The notes beneath the pieces are model-generated. The model did no database searches. It had not been told where the DNA came from and saw nothing but the letters and a program-made list of their open reading frames with translations. Of a DNA stretch of 64,000 nt, positions 10,701 to 22,197 are shown piece by piece. Position numbers and translations under genes: made by a program. Source of the DNA: Lentinus brumalis (Eukaryota > Basidiomycota > Agaricomycetes > Polyporales > Polyporaceae). The DNA lies in the NCBI GenBank assembly GCA_001792895.1, contig MARA01000006.1:620001-684000 (forward strand), read 5' to 3'. Numbering within the stretch: the first letter of the stretch is position 1; each line of letters starts with the position of its first letter.

Positions 10701-11102
10701 CTCGCGCTGACCGTGGCTGCAGCGCACGCAGGTGGGCTTCGTCTCGTCGCACTTTGGGAGGGTGAGAGGGCGTCATGGGCGCCAGCGCACAAGACTCACC
10801 TTGATCTTCTTGGCGCGACAAGTCAGACAGCCGGTCTTGCTGCGGGTGTACTTGGGCCGCTTGCGCTGGGAGGCGGGGTCCTGGCGCATGGTGCTGGGAG
10901 CGACGACGTGCATGTGGGCTGCGCCGGCGTGCATCTGGGAGGCATAGTACGCGTTCGGGACGTAGTGGTGGGTGGGTGTGGCGGCGCTGGGGGAGGTCAG
11001 CAGGCGGACGGGGAGGAGGAGGAGGAGGAGGAGCGCACTAGTGGAGACTGTCGGCCATGGGGGCGTAGGACTGGGGAGGGAGCTGGTAGTGACGGGGCTC
11101 AT
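7786..11102 (-). CDS. Zn(II)2Cys6 fungal transcription factor
   Basis: About fifteen exons traced by eye. The N-terminal DNA-binding cluster is C-x2-C-x6-C-x6-C-x2-C-x6-C (CLTCRAKKIK, then CDETKPTCVRCSHGQRE, then C); it is cut by two introns, one after KIK (GTGAGT donor at about 10797) and one after the E before the last Cys. Next come a Pro/Ser region, a His-rich low-complexity exon (about 9990-10260), and a helical C-terminal regulatory region resembling the fungal-specific TF domain (for example AYPSENPVLAANFQFLFDG near 9760 and IFSGGRNWANSLDFAKNLV near 9380). The last exon ends HDLDVLIL at the TAG of 7786-7788. The start at 11100-11102 is chosen because this frame runs unbroken into the cluster. 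Another ATG at 11112 opens a different frame. One acceptor appears to be GAG, near 10385, so exon 4 begins D-M-Y-R-S. Target genes cannot be predicted. Confidence 0.85.
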
Positions 11103-11112
11103 GGTGGTCCAT
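11038..11112 (-). promoter_or_regulatory. Overlapping upstream ORF at the Zn2Cys6 gene start
   Basis: A 24-codon frame (MDHHEPRHYQLPPQSYAPMA..) begins 10 bp upstream of the chosen start in a different frame and stops at TAG 11038-11040. Its ATG context (AAAACCATGG) is at least as good as that of the main start. It may be a uORF that lowers translation. Alternatively it is the true N-terminus, in which case the CTC-rich stretch at 11010-11035 has lost its frame. Confidence 0.35.
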
Positions 11113-14100
11113 GGTTTTAAAACGAAATGGGAGGAGGGCGCAGACGGCGCGGCGAGAAAAGGCGAGTTCTGTTGATTGTTGTTGCGGATCATCGTATATC
11201 GGGCCACGCTTCCCCGATCCCCATCTCCTCCGCTCTTTTCCTCGGCTAAACAGTATATTTTCCCCTTTTTCGCCTTTTTTCTCCGTTTTCGCGCCCTTCT
11301 TTCGAGGGCCGGGCGTCCGTGGCGACGGCTCCACCCTCTCGCCGGCTTCGCGTTCGCTGCCTTGTCCCCGTGCGCACGAGCGGGCACGGGTGTGCACGAC
11401 GGGGCAGACGGCGTCGACTGCATTGGACGCGTTGCCAAAGGCAGGAGGTCAGGGTCTGATGCAGCGCCAGGCTGATCTGCGCCGCGACGGAGGCCGGGGG
11501 TAATCCTTTCCCGCAGCTTGAAGCCTAAATTAGGGTTACTAGGTGCCATCACACGCTGTCATGCGCACGTTGCGTCTCAGCAGACCGTCCTCGACGTCCT
11601 CGCCGCTGCCCTCGCCCCCGCCGCCGCTGTGTGTGCGCGTGTGCGGCCAGTGCCCCGCCCGGACGACCCGCAGGCCGCCCCATCACGCCGTGCAGGGCAG
11701 CGCCCCCAGCTCGCAATTCCCTTTGGAGGCTAAATGCATAACGTACTGCAGAAGCCGTGTCGGACTCTGCCATGGATCCCGGCGGCTCTGCTTCTTAGCT
11801 TCCGGGTGCCATGTGCCAGCGAAAAGAAACAGGAAAAGTCGTTTATCTCCACCGCTCTTCTCCGTTCGCACGCACGAAACACCATCACTCTCTGCGCCCG
11901 CGCACGCCACATGCGTTGTGCTCTCCTCTGATTTCATTATTATGTTCACATCGCATGTCAGCATGTAGGTCCACTGCAGCGCCTCCCGTCCGCGCACAAA
12001 CGGAGCCAGAATGCACGAGAGAATCCCAGTTCAATACGCCGTCACTGCGAACCATGGCCCGACCCGACCCGAATACCCGACCGTGTCCTTTGTGTGTCCA
12101 ATGCCGCACGACCGAGAAGCCAGAGAACCCACGACAGATCTCGCACTCTCACTCTGTCCCTTGCATCTCTATTGCGGTGTGACACACCTGTCGTCCTTCT
12201 GATGGGCCGAGGAGCTGCCACCAGCCTGACACTTGACCAGAACACTCTGCTCCTCTCCCACTCCCCAGTACCTCATACGATCCAGGGTCATCACCACTAG
12301 CTCGTCGGCGCGACTCACTTGCCTCTTCCGGTGCATGATAACAACATTTCTTCTCACCTCCGTCCTCCCACCCCCGTCCGCTGCCTCAAGCTGCCTCACT
12401 GCCCGGCATCTCCCTTTTCCCAGCTGGACGCCCTTCGGGGAGGCGCCATGGAAATAGACATTGCAGGAGATCCATCACCGCGTGTCCGCCTCCTGCGCCA
12501 CAAAGCCCATCGGCTCCCAACCGAGCCTTCCTCGTCGCACTCATCCGTGGCCTCACTGCTCAGCCACTGCGCATGCGGAGATGCGCCAGACGCACCAAGG
12601 ACGCAATCACCCCGTGCAGCGCGCTCCTGCGGGGCCAAAGACATCATCAGCACACCGGTGTTCAACGCTGGCGTTGGTTCTGTCAAGCCCTTTTCCACAC
12701 GAAGCAGCTCCAATAGCGGATATTACGACAACGTCGACATGCCAATGCCAGCAGGGGCGCGCGCGGACGATGGCGTACATTGCATTGCCCCGCCTGCCAG
12801 CCGGACCACAGATATCCTCGACGCGTAACGTAAATCGCTGCTTCTTTCGCACTCGTGATCAGAAACGCCGATGCATGCGCCGTGCTCTCTTTGCCCGGCC
12901 GCTGGGTCCATTCAGGACTCGCAGCTGCCTCTGCCCGCAGCGCTCACTCGAAGAAGGAACTGGAGGCACCCCAGCGCACGCCGCTGCAACGCCGCGTGCA
13001 CCGAGTCCGCGACCCTCGATCGTGTTTACGTGCTTCGACGCGGCTCTGCGGAAAGTGCCGGCGACGTTACGCTCGTTCCCTGCAGCCCCGCGCACCCATA
13101 TGTCTCCCACAAACCCAATTGTGCACGCACACGACTGCACGCGCACAGTCGGGCATCTCCACACATCTCACTCTCCTTCCCTGCTGCCAGCCACAGGCAC
13201 ATGACAGAAGCCTGCTCGTGGTTCGGCGAACTCTCCAGCAGCACGGTCGGAACGTCGTGTTCGTTACCATATCTCTGCGCGAGGACCCGGGCGGTCGCCT
13301 CCCTAGGGGAAGGCGGACGCCCCGAAGCGGCTGCGCCAAGGGTCCACAGGGTCCAGCGAGGCCGAAAGTGCCACCGCTACTCGGTCCGCCCTGGTCAGTG
13401 GTGCACTGAATGGCGAGCATAATGAACAGCGAACGAGAACGCGGCATAAGCCCGCACGAGTCATCGTGCACGACGCGGAGAGGCCGCGAACGCGAAGCTC
13501 CGAGCAGCCTCCAGAGTTCGCCGCCTCGCCTCCCTTGACTGCGTCTCTGGCAACCTCCGAGGCTCGTAGGCTTAGCCCCCGTGGTTCTAACTTCTGAACA
13601 TGTACTGAATATGGGCTGCTCCTCTTCCAGCATCCGTCCTCCCGTCGCTCGAAGGGGAGGGCCCTGATTATTACGCCGCCGTGGGTGGAGATCGTGCCCG
13701 CCCGCCATCCCAGCATTCGATCAGCCGATGCGCGGACGTACGCGAACTTGGCAAGGACCGACCCGTGTGCGGGGTGGCGGCCGAGAAGCTGCGCTGGGGT
13801 TGTCAGTCCAACAGCCTCGGCGAGTACTGTATGTACAGTACCTACGAGCCCGAAGTCGGACGAGCGGCGAACTTGAGCACCCATCCGCCGCAGAGCAGAT
13901 CTAGAGGCCGAAACTCAGTTGGCCGCTCAAGCCCACCGCCCTTCGAACTCGGACCCGGCCATGTATGTATGGCCACAGCTGCCTGGACTACCGCGTGCGC
14001 GACAGGGCTTTCTAGAGGACGCCTGCCTTCGCCGACAGGCCTCAGCGGGATCTCGCCCTGCGCCTCTCAACTTCAAGACCCGCGAGCACTCACCCACAAG

Positions 14101-17100
14101 CGGATCGACGTCGAGCCTCGACTGTGCCTCTGCGCTAAGTACCCTTGCCGCAGAGTGTGGCGACTCGCGAGAGGATGTGGCACGGGCGGATTGCGACTCG
14201 GGGGCCCGGGTATCAGCTTTAGAGATTGGATTGGGGGCGGCCCCAGGCGGAGGCAGAGGCGGCGGACCCATGAACCTTCGCGGGTCGAAAATTAGCGAGA
14301 CCCAGGCGAGAGCTCCGTCATGTCACTCGGCGCAGTCAGAGCCGCCCTGCCGCTCGCTGGCGGTGAAGCCCTCCTCCAAGCGTCCGGGGCTCGCCGGACG
14401 GCGCTGACAACATGTCCGCTTGTCGACGACGCCTGGGCAGGCTGCAGCGACGGACTGGAGACGAGGAGCGTGCGTGGCAGCGCGACCGCCGCCCCTCTGA
14501 GCCTCCGAGTCGGGACGGACGGGTCACGGCGCGCACGCGGGGCATGGCTTGGCTCCCGACCTGGGAGCGCATCGGTCGACGGGAAGGCGTGCTTTGTGCG
14601 ACGCTGCTCGCGCACAGTCTCTGCCCCCGAAACACGAAACAGTGACACGACGCACGAGACACCGCGGCGCACGGGCCCTCCCTCGCAATGCGGCCGGAAA
14701 TTGGGAATGCGTTGCAGATTGCGATCATGGTTCAGCAGCCTTCGCGACGACTCCGTCACCGCTCGTCACTCGAGGACAACGGAAGCACAATGATATGTCT
14801 GGCTTCTGGCGCGGTGCGGCCGCTGCGGGGCAGCGCACTAGTCAAGCGGCTGATGGCCTAATCCCGCATAGGCCGCCGCCGCCGTGCGCGTCAGCAGTGG
14901 TCGCAGCCGGGTGGGCCGATTATCCGGACGGCGGGCTCTGGGTGAGTGTGAAGAGCGATCTTGTGCTGCCCTGCGTCACATCCACTGCGACGGGCGGCCA
15001 GGACCTGGACTGAGAGCAGGTGCCTGCAGTGCTCCTTGCTCAGTGCTCCTCATCCTCCAGGGCGTTTCGGCGAACCTGGGAACCTCTCCTCATGGCGTGA
15101 TTGCTGCGGTACCACACCGTGACGTACTTCAAAATCATAGGGTCGTCGCCCGACGCTCGCTCGCTCGCTCAAGGACGGCAGACGTATGGCACTCACCGCC
15201 GAAGAACCTAGCAGTACGCATGCACCGGATGACGGGCCTGCAAGCAATATACCTATGTGCAGGAAGACATCCCCGTAAGTTCATGCTTGCCTCACGTAGG
15301 TATGGAGGTACGTACTCACCAGGACTGTGTAGGTGTGGCATCCCCGCGGCGTCCAGGCTGTACTGCGTTCAGATTGAGTTCCTACACGGACATCACCGTT
15401 GCCCAGCCATCCACGACGCATGGACAGAGCACAGGCGTAGTCGTCCCTTGCACATCCACCCGGTGCGACGTCTCACGATCTGCGCGGACTGCAGATGGCA
15501 GGGAGGCAGATGCATCCCCATCCGGACGGACGGTGTGTAAGTATGACATGGTTCCCCTATCATGCTTGAACCGTATGGCATACATGCTGACTACCCCCAG
15601 GCTTCTCCCTTGAACTCCTGCGCCACGCCCATCTCCAAATCCGACCGACAAGGAGAGCAGCGTAAGACTGAACCCAAACCCCTGCCGCCCGGCCGCTGTG
15701 CAGCACGACCCCGCTGCACGAATCAGTGATGATGGTGATGCAGCTGAATGGAGAAGTGCATGCAGGGCTGCAGGGACTGGGAGGTAGCTCCCGCGAACCG
15801 GCGAATTCACCCCCCTCGCACGCTTGGCAGTGGCCTGCGAATCGTCGTCGAAGACACGTATGTACGCCGGACGCCCGCCGTCGTGATGGACCGCGAACAT
15901 CACGAACTTTTGAGGGGCGGGCGCTGCGGCCGCCGCACCCCCCTTCGATCGCAATAAGTGCTCTTATGGTTGAAGACCCGTGAATGCCCCCGCCGGCGCA
16001 TCATCCACACGCACGACGAGCGCAGGGCACGGCGCACACTGAGACCCACTGAAGCTGAAGTCCTCGGAGCGCTCCCCGAAGCCGTCGTCGTCCGCCCGCA
16101 CTCAGGCCCCAGGAGGGACGCGGGAGTCAGATTGCATCGAGTCGGCGTCTCCAGTGCGAGAGTCTCGTAACGTCCGCCCAGACGGCGTGTGGCCGGGGGT
16201 AGGTGCGCCATCGAGACAGGCCTGTTGATGGTGAGTAGCCGTTGCCGCCCTCCGCCATAGACTTGATTGAATGCCGGAGTGAGCACAGGCTGTCGCTGTC
16301 CCGGTGCCGACGATCTCGGGGGCGCGTCAAGCCTTCGCGGAGACGGCATGGCATGGAGGTGCGCGCAGCTCCCCGCTCCATGGTCCCAGAGATGCTGACC
16401 GCCTGCCCTCCGGTGTGGCGGAGGCCGGCTCAGGTGGGAGCGTGCCCTTTGAGTTTTGCTTGGCTGGGCATTCGAGAAGAAGAATGTGCAGCAATAGCAC
16501 TGATCCCCTCGTGCGTCCCTCACGCTTTTTTCATGACGTCTACCGGCATACACAATGGCATCGTATCAGTGTTGCGCCTTCCCACACCGAGCCCGAACAT
16601 ACGCATGTCTTAGACTTCTAATGTTCCATAATTCAAATGCACTCCGCACAGTTCTCGAATTCTCTGCGCCCGCCGGACGTCGTGCGTGCTTGAACTCTCT
16701 CTTTGAGGACATGAGACGTCAAGTGTTACATAGCTAGTCTTCACGGCATTGCCGGAAGCATGTGGCATGGACGACATATCTGGAACTCGTTCGGCCACCG
16801 TCGTTCAGCCCTGCACGGCGCTCTCGAACCGGCGGGGCATCCCCGTGCGCCGCGTCTCCGCGGGTGACCAGAGTGGCCGTAATTATGCACATTGACCCAG
16901 GGACTGCGCTAGGCCCAAGGGCCATCGCTTTGTGGGCGACGTACTACACACGAGGTCCCAGAGAACTTCACGAAGCACGTCGCACGACAGTACGTACGTT
17001 ATTGATCCGGGAAGATTTCGTACTAGCTGCCGGGCCATACGACAAACTTGCGGGCTCACAAAGGCGAGTCACACCTCGCGCTGTCTGACAGTAGAGATGG

Positions 17101-18136
17101 ACGAACAACAGATACCGAATAGGAAGGCTCAAGATGACGATGGTGGGGTGCCTTGGAATACGGACGTTCCAAGTGAGACCGTCCAAGTGATCGGAACCTC
17201 AAAACGCGGCTGGCGCACCCCGCAGTAAGCCACTGCACGATGCACGGCGCACGGCGCACCCTTGGGCCCGGAGGAGAATGCAGCACGCAAGAGTACATAA
17301 CAGAAGAGAACACGAGGTGAGCTAGTGGGGGCATATCATGTACGTACGGTACGGTCTTGGTGCCTGTCCGACTCCGCTCTAGTGAAGTCGCCCAACTGTG
17401 CGATCTTCTGAGCGGTTCTCGCTGCGTTCTAGGGGCGCACCTGGGACTTTGTGTGCGTCTCTGATCCGTACGAGACTAGCGGGAGGCATGGAGCCGCCTT
17501 GCATTAGCAATTAGCGGAATGGGGACGAGAGAAGGCGTCCGTCGGAGATCGGTACGAAGCCAGTACTAGTGACAGCACGGATGGATGACAACGGTCCATA
17601 TGTTATCGCAAGGAAGGTGCCGCTTCCATAGAATGCGCCATCGTCGCGCGAGAAGGCCTGGCGACCGCGGGCAACAGCGAGAACAGTCATATATACATCT
17701 TCGTCGCAGAGCGTCGCAGTCGGAGATCTCAGCAAGTGGACGTCCGGACGCGCGCGCCGGGACAGGCGCTGTGCCAGACTGCGTCACACTGCGCACGTCC
17801 GCAACGACACCGCGTGGACAGCACGTTGTGCAGCCAACATCCCACTGGGTTCTCAATGGGCTTCGACGTGTTCCCGTCAGAATTCCCCATGATAGCCGTC
17901 GTCATACTACGATCAGCCCTGCAAGAAACCTAGTCTGGAAGGTAGGAACGACTCCCGAACCGTCGGGGCACACACGGGGCCATCCTGATCTTCCACCCCG
18001 AACATTGCTCAATGAATGTGGGGCGGCATGCACGGCAGCAGCGGCAGTAACAAATGACCCGTCGTTCCATGTAGTATGGTACAAGCATGAGGATGCAAGA
18101 TGTTGTTCACAGCACTCAACCCGGAGTTCTCGTATT
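11103..18136. other. 7-kb interval without a recognisable gene
   Basis: It lies between the 5' end of the Zn2Cys6 gene and the 3' end of the 2-methylcitrate dehydratase gene. Open frames up to about 250 codons occur on both strands and overlap one another. None carries a family motif, and none could be joined by good splice sites into a conserved protein. The left part (11103-11500) must hold the promoter of the regulator gene. I saw no terminal repeats, long tandem repeats or tRNA. Lineage-specific genes, long non-coding RNAs or decayed transposons remain possible. Confidence 0.5.
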
Positions 18137-20039
18137 TTAGGCCTTGACGAAGAGGTCGGTGAACTGGTCGACAGGGAGCTTGCCGAAGTTTGGATCGTTC
18201 ACCGTGTTGAGGATCCTGAGAGAACATGCAGGAGTCAGCGAATGCGACAGACGCGAAAAAACAGAAGAGACTTACTTCTCCTGGCGTTCCTTCGCGAAGT
18301 GCGGGCCGATGTGACGCTCGAACTTCTGGAACAGCAATGGCGTGCCCTCCGCACGACGACGCTTGTGGCCGACAGGGTACTCAATCTCGACCTCATCGAG
18401 GACAGTGCCGTCGTTGAGCTCGACAAGGAGGGCGTTGCCAATAGAGCGCTTGCTGGGCTCGTGGTACTCGACGCTGAACCGTTGATCCTCGACACAAGTA
18501 ATCTTGGCCCGGAGCTCATCGATGCGCGGGTCCTTGGCAGCCTCGTCGGTGTACGACTCCGAGGTGAGGTTGCCGTAGATCAGCGGGTAGGCAACCATGT
18601 AGTTGATGTCGTGGCTGCAGAATGATGACGTCAGTCCGGTTAGCAATCAACTAACAGACGAGACGGCGCACTCTCGGTCGGCGAAGTTGTCGAGCGGGCC
18701 CTTCTTATTGATGATGCGCATGGCAGCCTCCTGTGTGCGGATGCGGATGCTCTTGATGTCATCAGACGACTTACCCATAGACTTGAGCCTCTCGTGGAGG
18801 ATGCACGCAGCTTCGACCGCCGTCTGCGCATGGAACTCCGCGGGATAAGAAATCTTGAAGAGCACATTCTCCATGATGTAGGAGCCGAAAGGCATCTGGA
18901 ACTCGAACGGCTTGCCCTGCAACACGGCGCAGCACGTCAGCATTGGCCCCGGTGAGGTAATTCAGAGTGTCGGACCTTGAACAGGACGTCGTAGAAGCCC
19001 CACGTCTTCGCAGTGAGCACTGAAGGCATGCCCTTCTCGCCGCGCTTCACGAGGTACGCCAAGTTCACGGCACGGGAGCAAGCATCACCGGCGGCCCAGG
19101 ACTTGCGCGAACCGGTGTTCGGAGCATGGCGGTAGGTACGAAGAGACTGGCCGTCTGCCCAGGCGTGGGAGATGGCATCAATCGTCTGAGCACGGTCGAG
19201 ACCACTGATGCAGCGCAAGTTTCAACGTAAGTTGCGGAAGGACGTCATCGCGAATACACGTACATGAGCTTGGAGACCACCGCGGTGCTGGCGACCTTGA
19301 CAAGAACAACATGGTCGAGACCGACGCGGTTGAACGAGTTCAAGAGCGCAAGACCACCCTGGATCTCGTGCGCCTTGATCATCGCTTCCAGAACCTCGTG
19401 CACGGTCAGGGGCTCCCCCTTGCGCGCGAGATGGTCGGCGACCGCGAGAATGGCACCGAGGTTGTCAGAGGGGTGTCCCCACTCGGCCGCAAGGAAGCAG
19501 TCGTTGTAGTCAAGCCACCGGATCTGGGTGCCGATGTTGAACGCGCCGCGGATGGGGTCGAGCTGGAAGTTCGTGCCGGGAACCTTCGTGCCTGTCGAAC
19601 GTCATCTCGTTGACTGAATGGACTACACAAAGACAGTCCACGTACCATTTGGAACGACGGTGCCCTCCACAACTGGACCCAGGAGGTTCGTGCATGCGGG
19701 GAACCTCAGCGCTTCCAAGCCGCAGCCGATGGTGTCAATCAAGCACAGTCGCGCGGTTTCAAAGGCAAGCGGAGAGTCGACTTTGTAGTTGTGGACGTAG
19801 TCGGCGATGTCCTGGAGGACCTTGTCGGGCTCCGGGCGCACAGCAGACTCGGCGTGGAAGGCAGACATGTTGCGGACGAAGGGGGCAGTCTTCAGAACAG
19901 GAGTCGCCGAATGCGGGGGTCTCTGGAGGAGCGGACCGGTAGATCGACCGATGGAAGAGATAGCGGCAGTTTGCACGCGCGACACCGAGGACCGTCCGCG
20001 CAACGTCTGGGGCAGCGAGCGACGAGCTGAGGACAACAT
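18137..20039 (-). CDS. prpD: 2-methylcitrate dehydratase (MmgE/PrpD family), mitochondrial
   Basis: Dehydrates 2-methylcitrate to 2-methyl-cis-aconitate in the methylcitrate cycle, which clears propionyl-CoA. Six exons. The first (20039-19646) starts [16 protein letters not shown], an Arg/Ser-rich mitochondrial presequence, and continues with the PrpD signature around [16 protein letters not shown]. Intron 1 is 19592-19645. Later exons carry [37 protein letters not shown] and [20 protein letters not shown]. The protein ends [10 protein letters not shown] at TAA 18137-18139. All exon joins keep frame. The gene is head-to-head with SNAPC3 across 256 bp. The related family member cis-aconitate decarboxylase is the main alternative; the overall match favours the dehydratase. 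Confidence 0.93.
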
Positions 20040-20295
20040 GGAGGACGAGTCGAGCGACGTGGACGAGCGCAAAGTCGGACACGGCTATATTCTCTGCAAG
20101 GCGCCCGTCGGACCTTGCCTTCCCCGTCCTCCAAGCCACAATCACACTCCTGGATCCTCCTCCTGACCCCACGGGGAACGCCTCTGTCGCGGAACGAATA
20201 TTCCGTCGCGGTCCTTGGCAAACTTCGCTCAAGTCCGCAGACGCGTCGCGTCGCGTCGAACCGCAGCCAACATCAACCGCATAGCTCTTTTCGTC
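20040..20295. promoter_or_regulatory. Shared divergent promoter (prpD / SNAPC3)
   Basis: 256 bp separate the two start codons, so both 5' UTRs and promoters must be packed here. I see no clear TATA box on either side. Both genes may be affected by the same elements. Confidence 0.4.
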
Positions 20296-21867
20296 ATGAG
20301 TCTCGCTCCCGCTCAAGCTCATGAAGCCTACATCGGACCCTCGTCTGAACCCATACAACTCTCTGCCTTCCTGGACTCTGCAAGACATGTGGAAGCAGGG
20401 ACGGAGGAACGGAGACCACTTCCTGTATTCGCGCAGTCAAGTGCCGCACTTCCAACGGAGGCTAGGGAGGTATGGACTTGCCTGTCCGCAGATGAGCAGG
20501 AGAGCATAAAAGCGGAGTGTCGGTACGCCCCCTTTTTTCCTAACATGTCACAAATGTTCTCCAGCGTAGGCGGGCTCACGCGAGGCCTAGAACAGCGTTG
20601 ATGACCTCCGGACCATGCTTGAAGACACCATACATGACCCGCGACTGATGGGCCATGTGACACGAACGCACGAAGCCAGTGTCTATGCGATATACGAGAC
20701 TGCGGAGCCTACGAAGAGGAAGCGCAAGAGGCCGACTCTTGCTGACCCTGCCCAGGAGATACCTGAAGTTACGGCTCTGCGCGAGAAACATGAAGCAATC
20801 AAGCTCAAATGCTGGCCGTGAGTAATCTCCTATGTTCCCCTGCCTAAGTCTTACGCTGTCTTCAGGCTCACCATGCGTGCTGCGCCATTCATCCGGCCAC
20901 CAAGACAGCCGGACCACAACACGCTCATCTACGTAGTATGTGCAGTCCGCAGTTCCGTCTTCGTTCCTACCCGCTGAACCTGGTCTGCAGAAGCAGGTAG
21001 GCACGGGTCCGACGTCCGAAGCAAATTCCGAAGATGCCCTGGTGTTCGTTACAATATACACCCGGGTATCATGGGGCCAGAAGATACCGACTCGTGCTTC
21101 TCAGCATGTTCTTCTCGCGTCTCAGACCCTTGGGGATTTGTTTGAAGCGATTCCTTGCGCATCCAACGAGCTGCCTGAGGAAATCCGCGATGAGTCGGGC
21201 AAGATCACTGGTTTCACGGCGCCGCGCCGCGACGGCGACATGGAGGTGGACGGCGGCGGCGGCGCGGTAATATGCATCGAAGATGTTCTGTACGGCGATG
21301 GTCAAAGTCAAGATGACTATGCGGAGTGAGTACCATGCATAGCGTTGTCATCCGAGTCAATCACGGCTCAATCTGTATTAGCAAAGTCGTGAGGTTAGTG
21401 CAGTCCTTGCCAGAGAGCAAGAGAGGCAAGCTCGCGAAGGGTCCGTCCATGCATGATACGAAGCTCTCCTCGCTAACCATACGGCTGCATGAGCCTTATT
21501 GGATCCTCCATGCCGGCAATTGCGAACACTTCTTCTCAATATCGTCCGTTCGGTAAGCGCACCTTCGCGCACTCGACGATCCCGCCATTCACCGTCGCTG
21601 ATCTGCGATCTTGACAGACTTCGCCACCGGTCGGATCCGCAAGCGGGGTACCCGCTCACGACGCAGATCACGCCACCGCTGTTGGACTTCTGTCGCGTCT
21701 GCACGAAGGTGCCTGCGGTCTACTCAATAGTTGGCGACATAAGACTAGGCGAGAGTCCGTTCCTGATATGTGCGCCATGTTGGAGAGGGATGGGAGAGCC
21801 GAAGGACGGCGCGGAGGTTCTTGCCGTACCTCTCCCGAAGCACGAACTGGGCTGGACAACGGGGTGA
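20296..21867 (+). CDS. SNAPC3: snRNA-activating protein complex subunit 3 (SNAP50-like)
   Basis: Core subunit of the complex that binds snRNA gene promoters for RNA polymerase II and III. The diagnostic C-terminal region is present: a GxCEH element (ILHAGNCEHFFSISSVRL) followed by the zinc-binding C-x2-C..C-x2-C block (FCRVCTKVPAVYSIVGDIRL, then FLICAPCWRGMG), ending at TGA 21865-21867. Upstream, an acidic VIxIEDVLYGD segment matches the family's F/Y-I-E-x-x-F/L-Y-x-D motif. The N-terminus starts MSLAPAQAHEAYIG and splices from GTACGC at about 20523 to the AG before GTTGATGACC. At least six exons, all joins in frame. The N-terminal half is divergent, as in other fungi. The assignment rests on the C-terminal signature. 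Confidence 0.85.
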
Positions 21868-22197
21868 CGTTGAAGGATGCCTTCGGTTCGACCGGCATGT
21901 ATGTAGTTTTTTCTGGCAATGCATTCCTTGTATCGCGCCGCCTCTGGGGCTTGTTGCATGCTGCGTCCAGTCCGGAAGAATGCAAAAAGGGTGTGACCGC
22001 TACCATCGGCGCCTCCGCGCACGGACGCGTCTCGCGTAGGACGCGCCTGTGGCGGCAACCTTGACCTGGTCTGTCATGTCAACTTCCTGTCTCAAGCACT
22101 TGGTTCCCCTGCCTGCTTGTTGACTTGCACCGAAACCCTGCATATGTGACTTTAGTCCTCTCGCTGCATCGAATTTCGAGGATCTCGGCTAGCCGCC
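21868..22197. promoter_or_regulatory. Intergenic promoter region of TFB4
   Basis: 330 bp between SNAPC3 and TFB4, transcribed in the same direction. No gene or distinct element is seen. Confidence 0.4.

Noticed and set aside
11010..11035. (CTC)n-encoded run of leucines read as a signal or membrane segment
   Set aside because: It comes from a simple repeat in a nuclear regulator's N-terminus, and the frame there is itself uncertain.
12461..13204. 247-codon plus-strand frame in the 11-18 kb interval
   Set aside because: Many overlapping frames of similar length on both strands, no motif, and unstructured composition.
17585..18625. 346-codon plus-strand frame
   Set aside because: Its right half lies antisense to conserved exons of the 2-methylcitrate dehydratase, and its product has no features.
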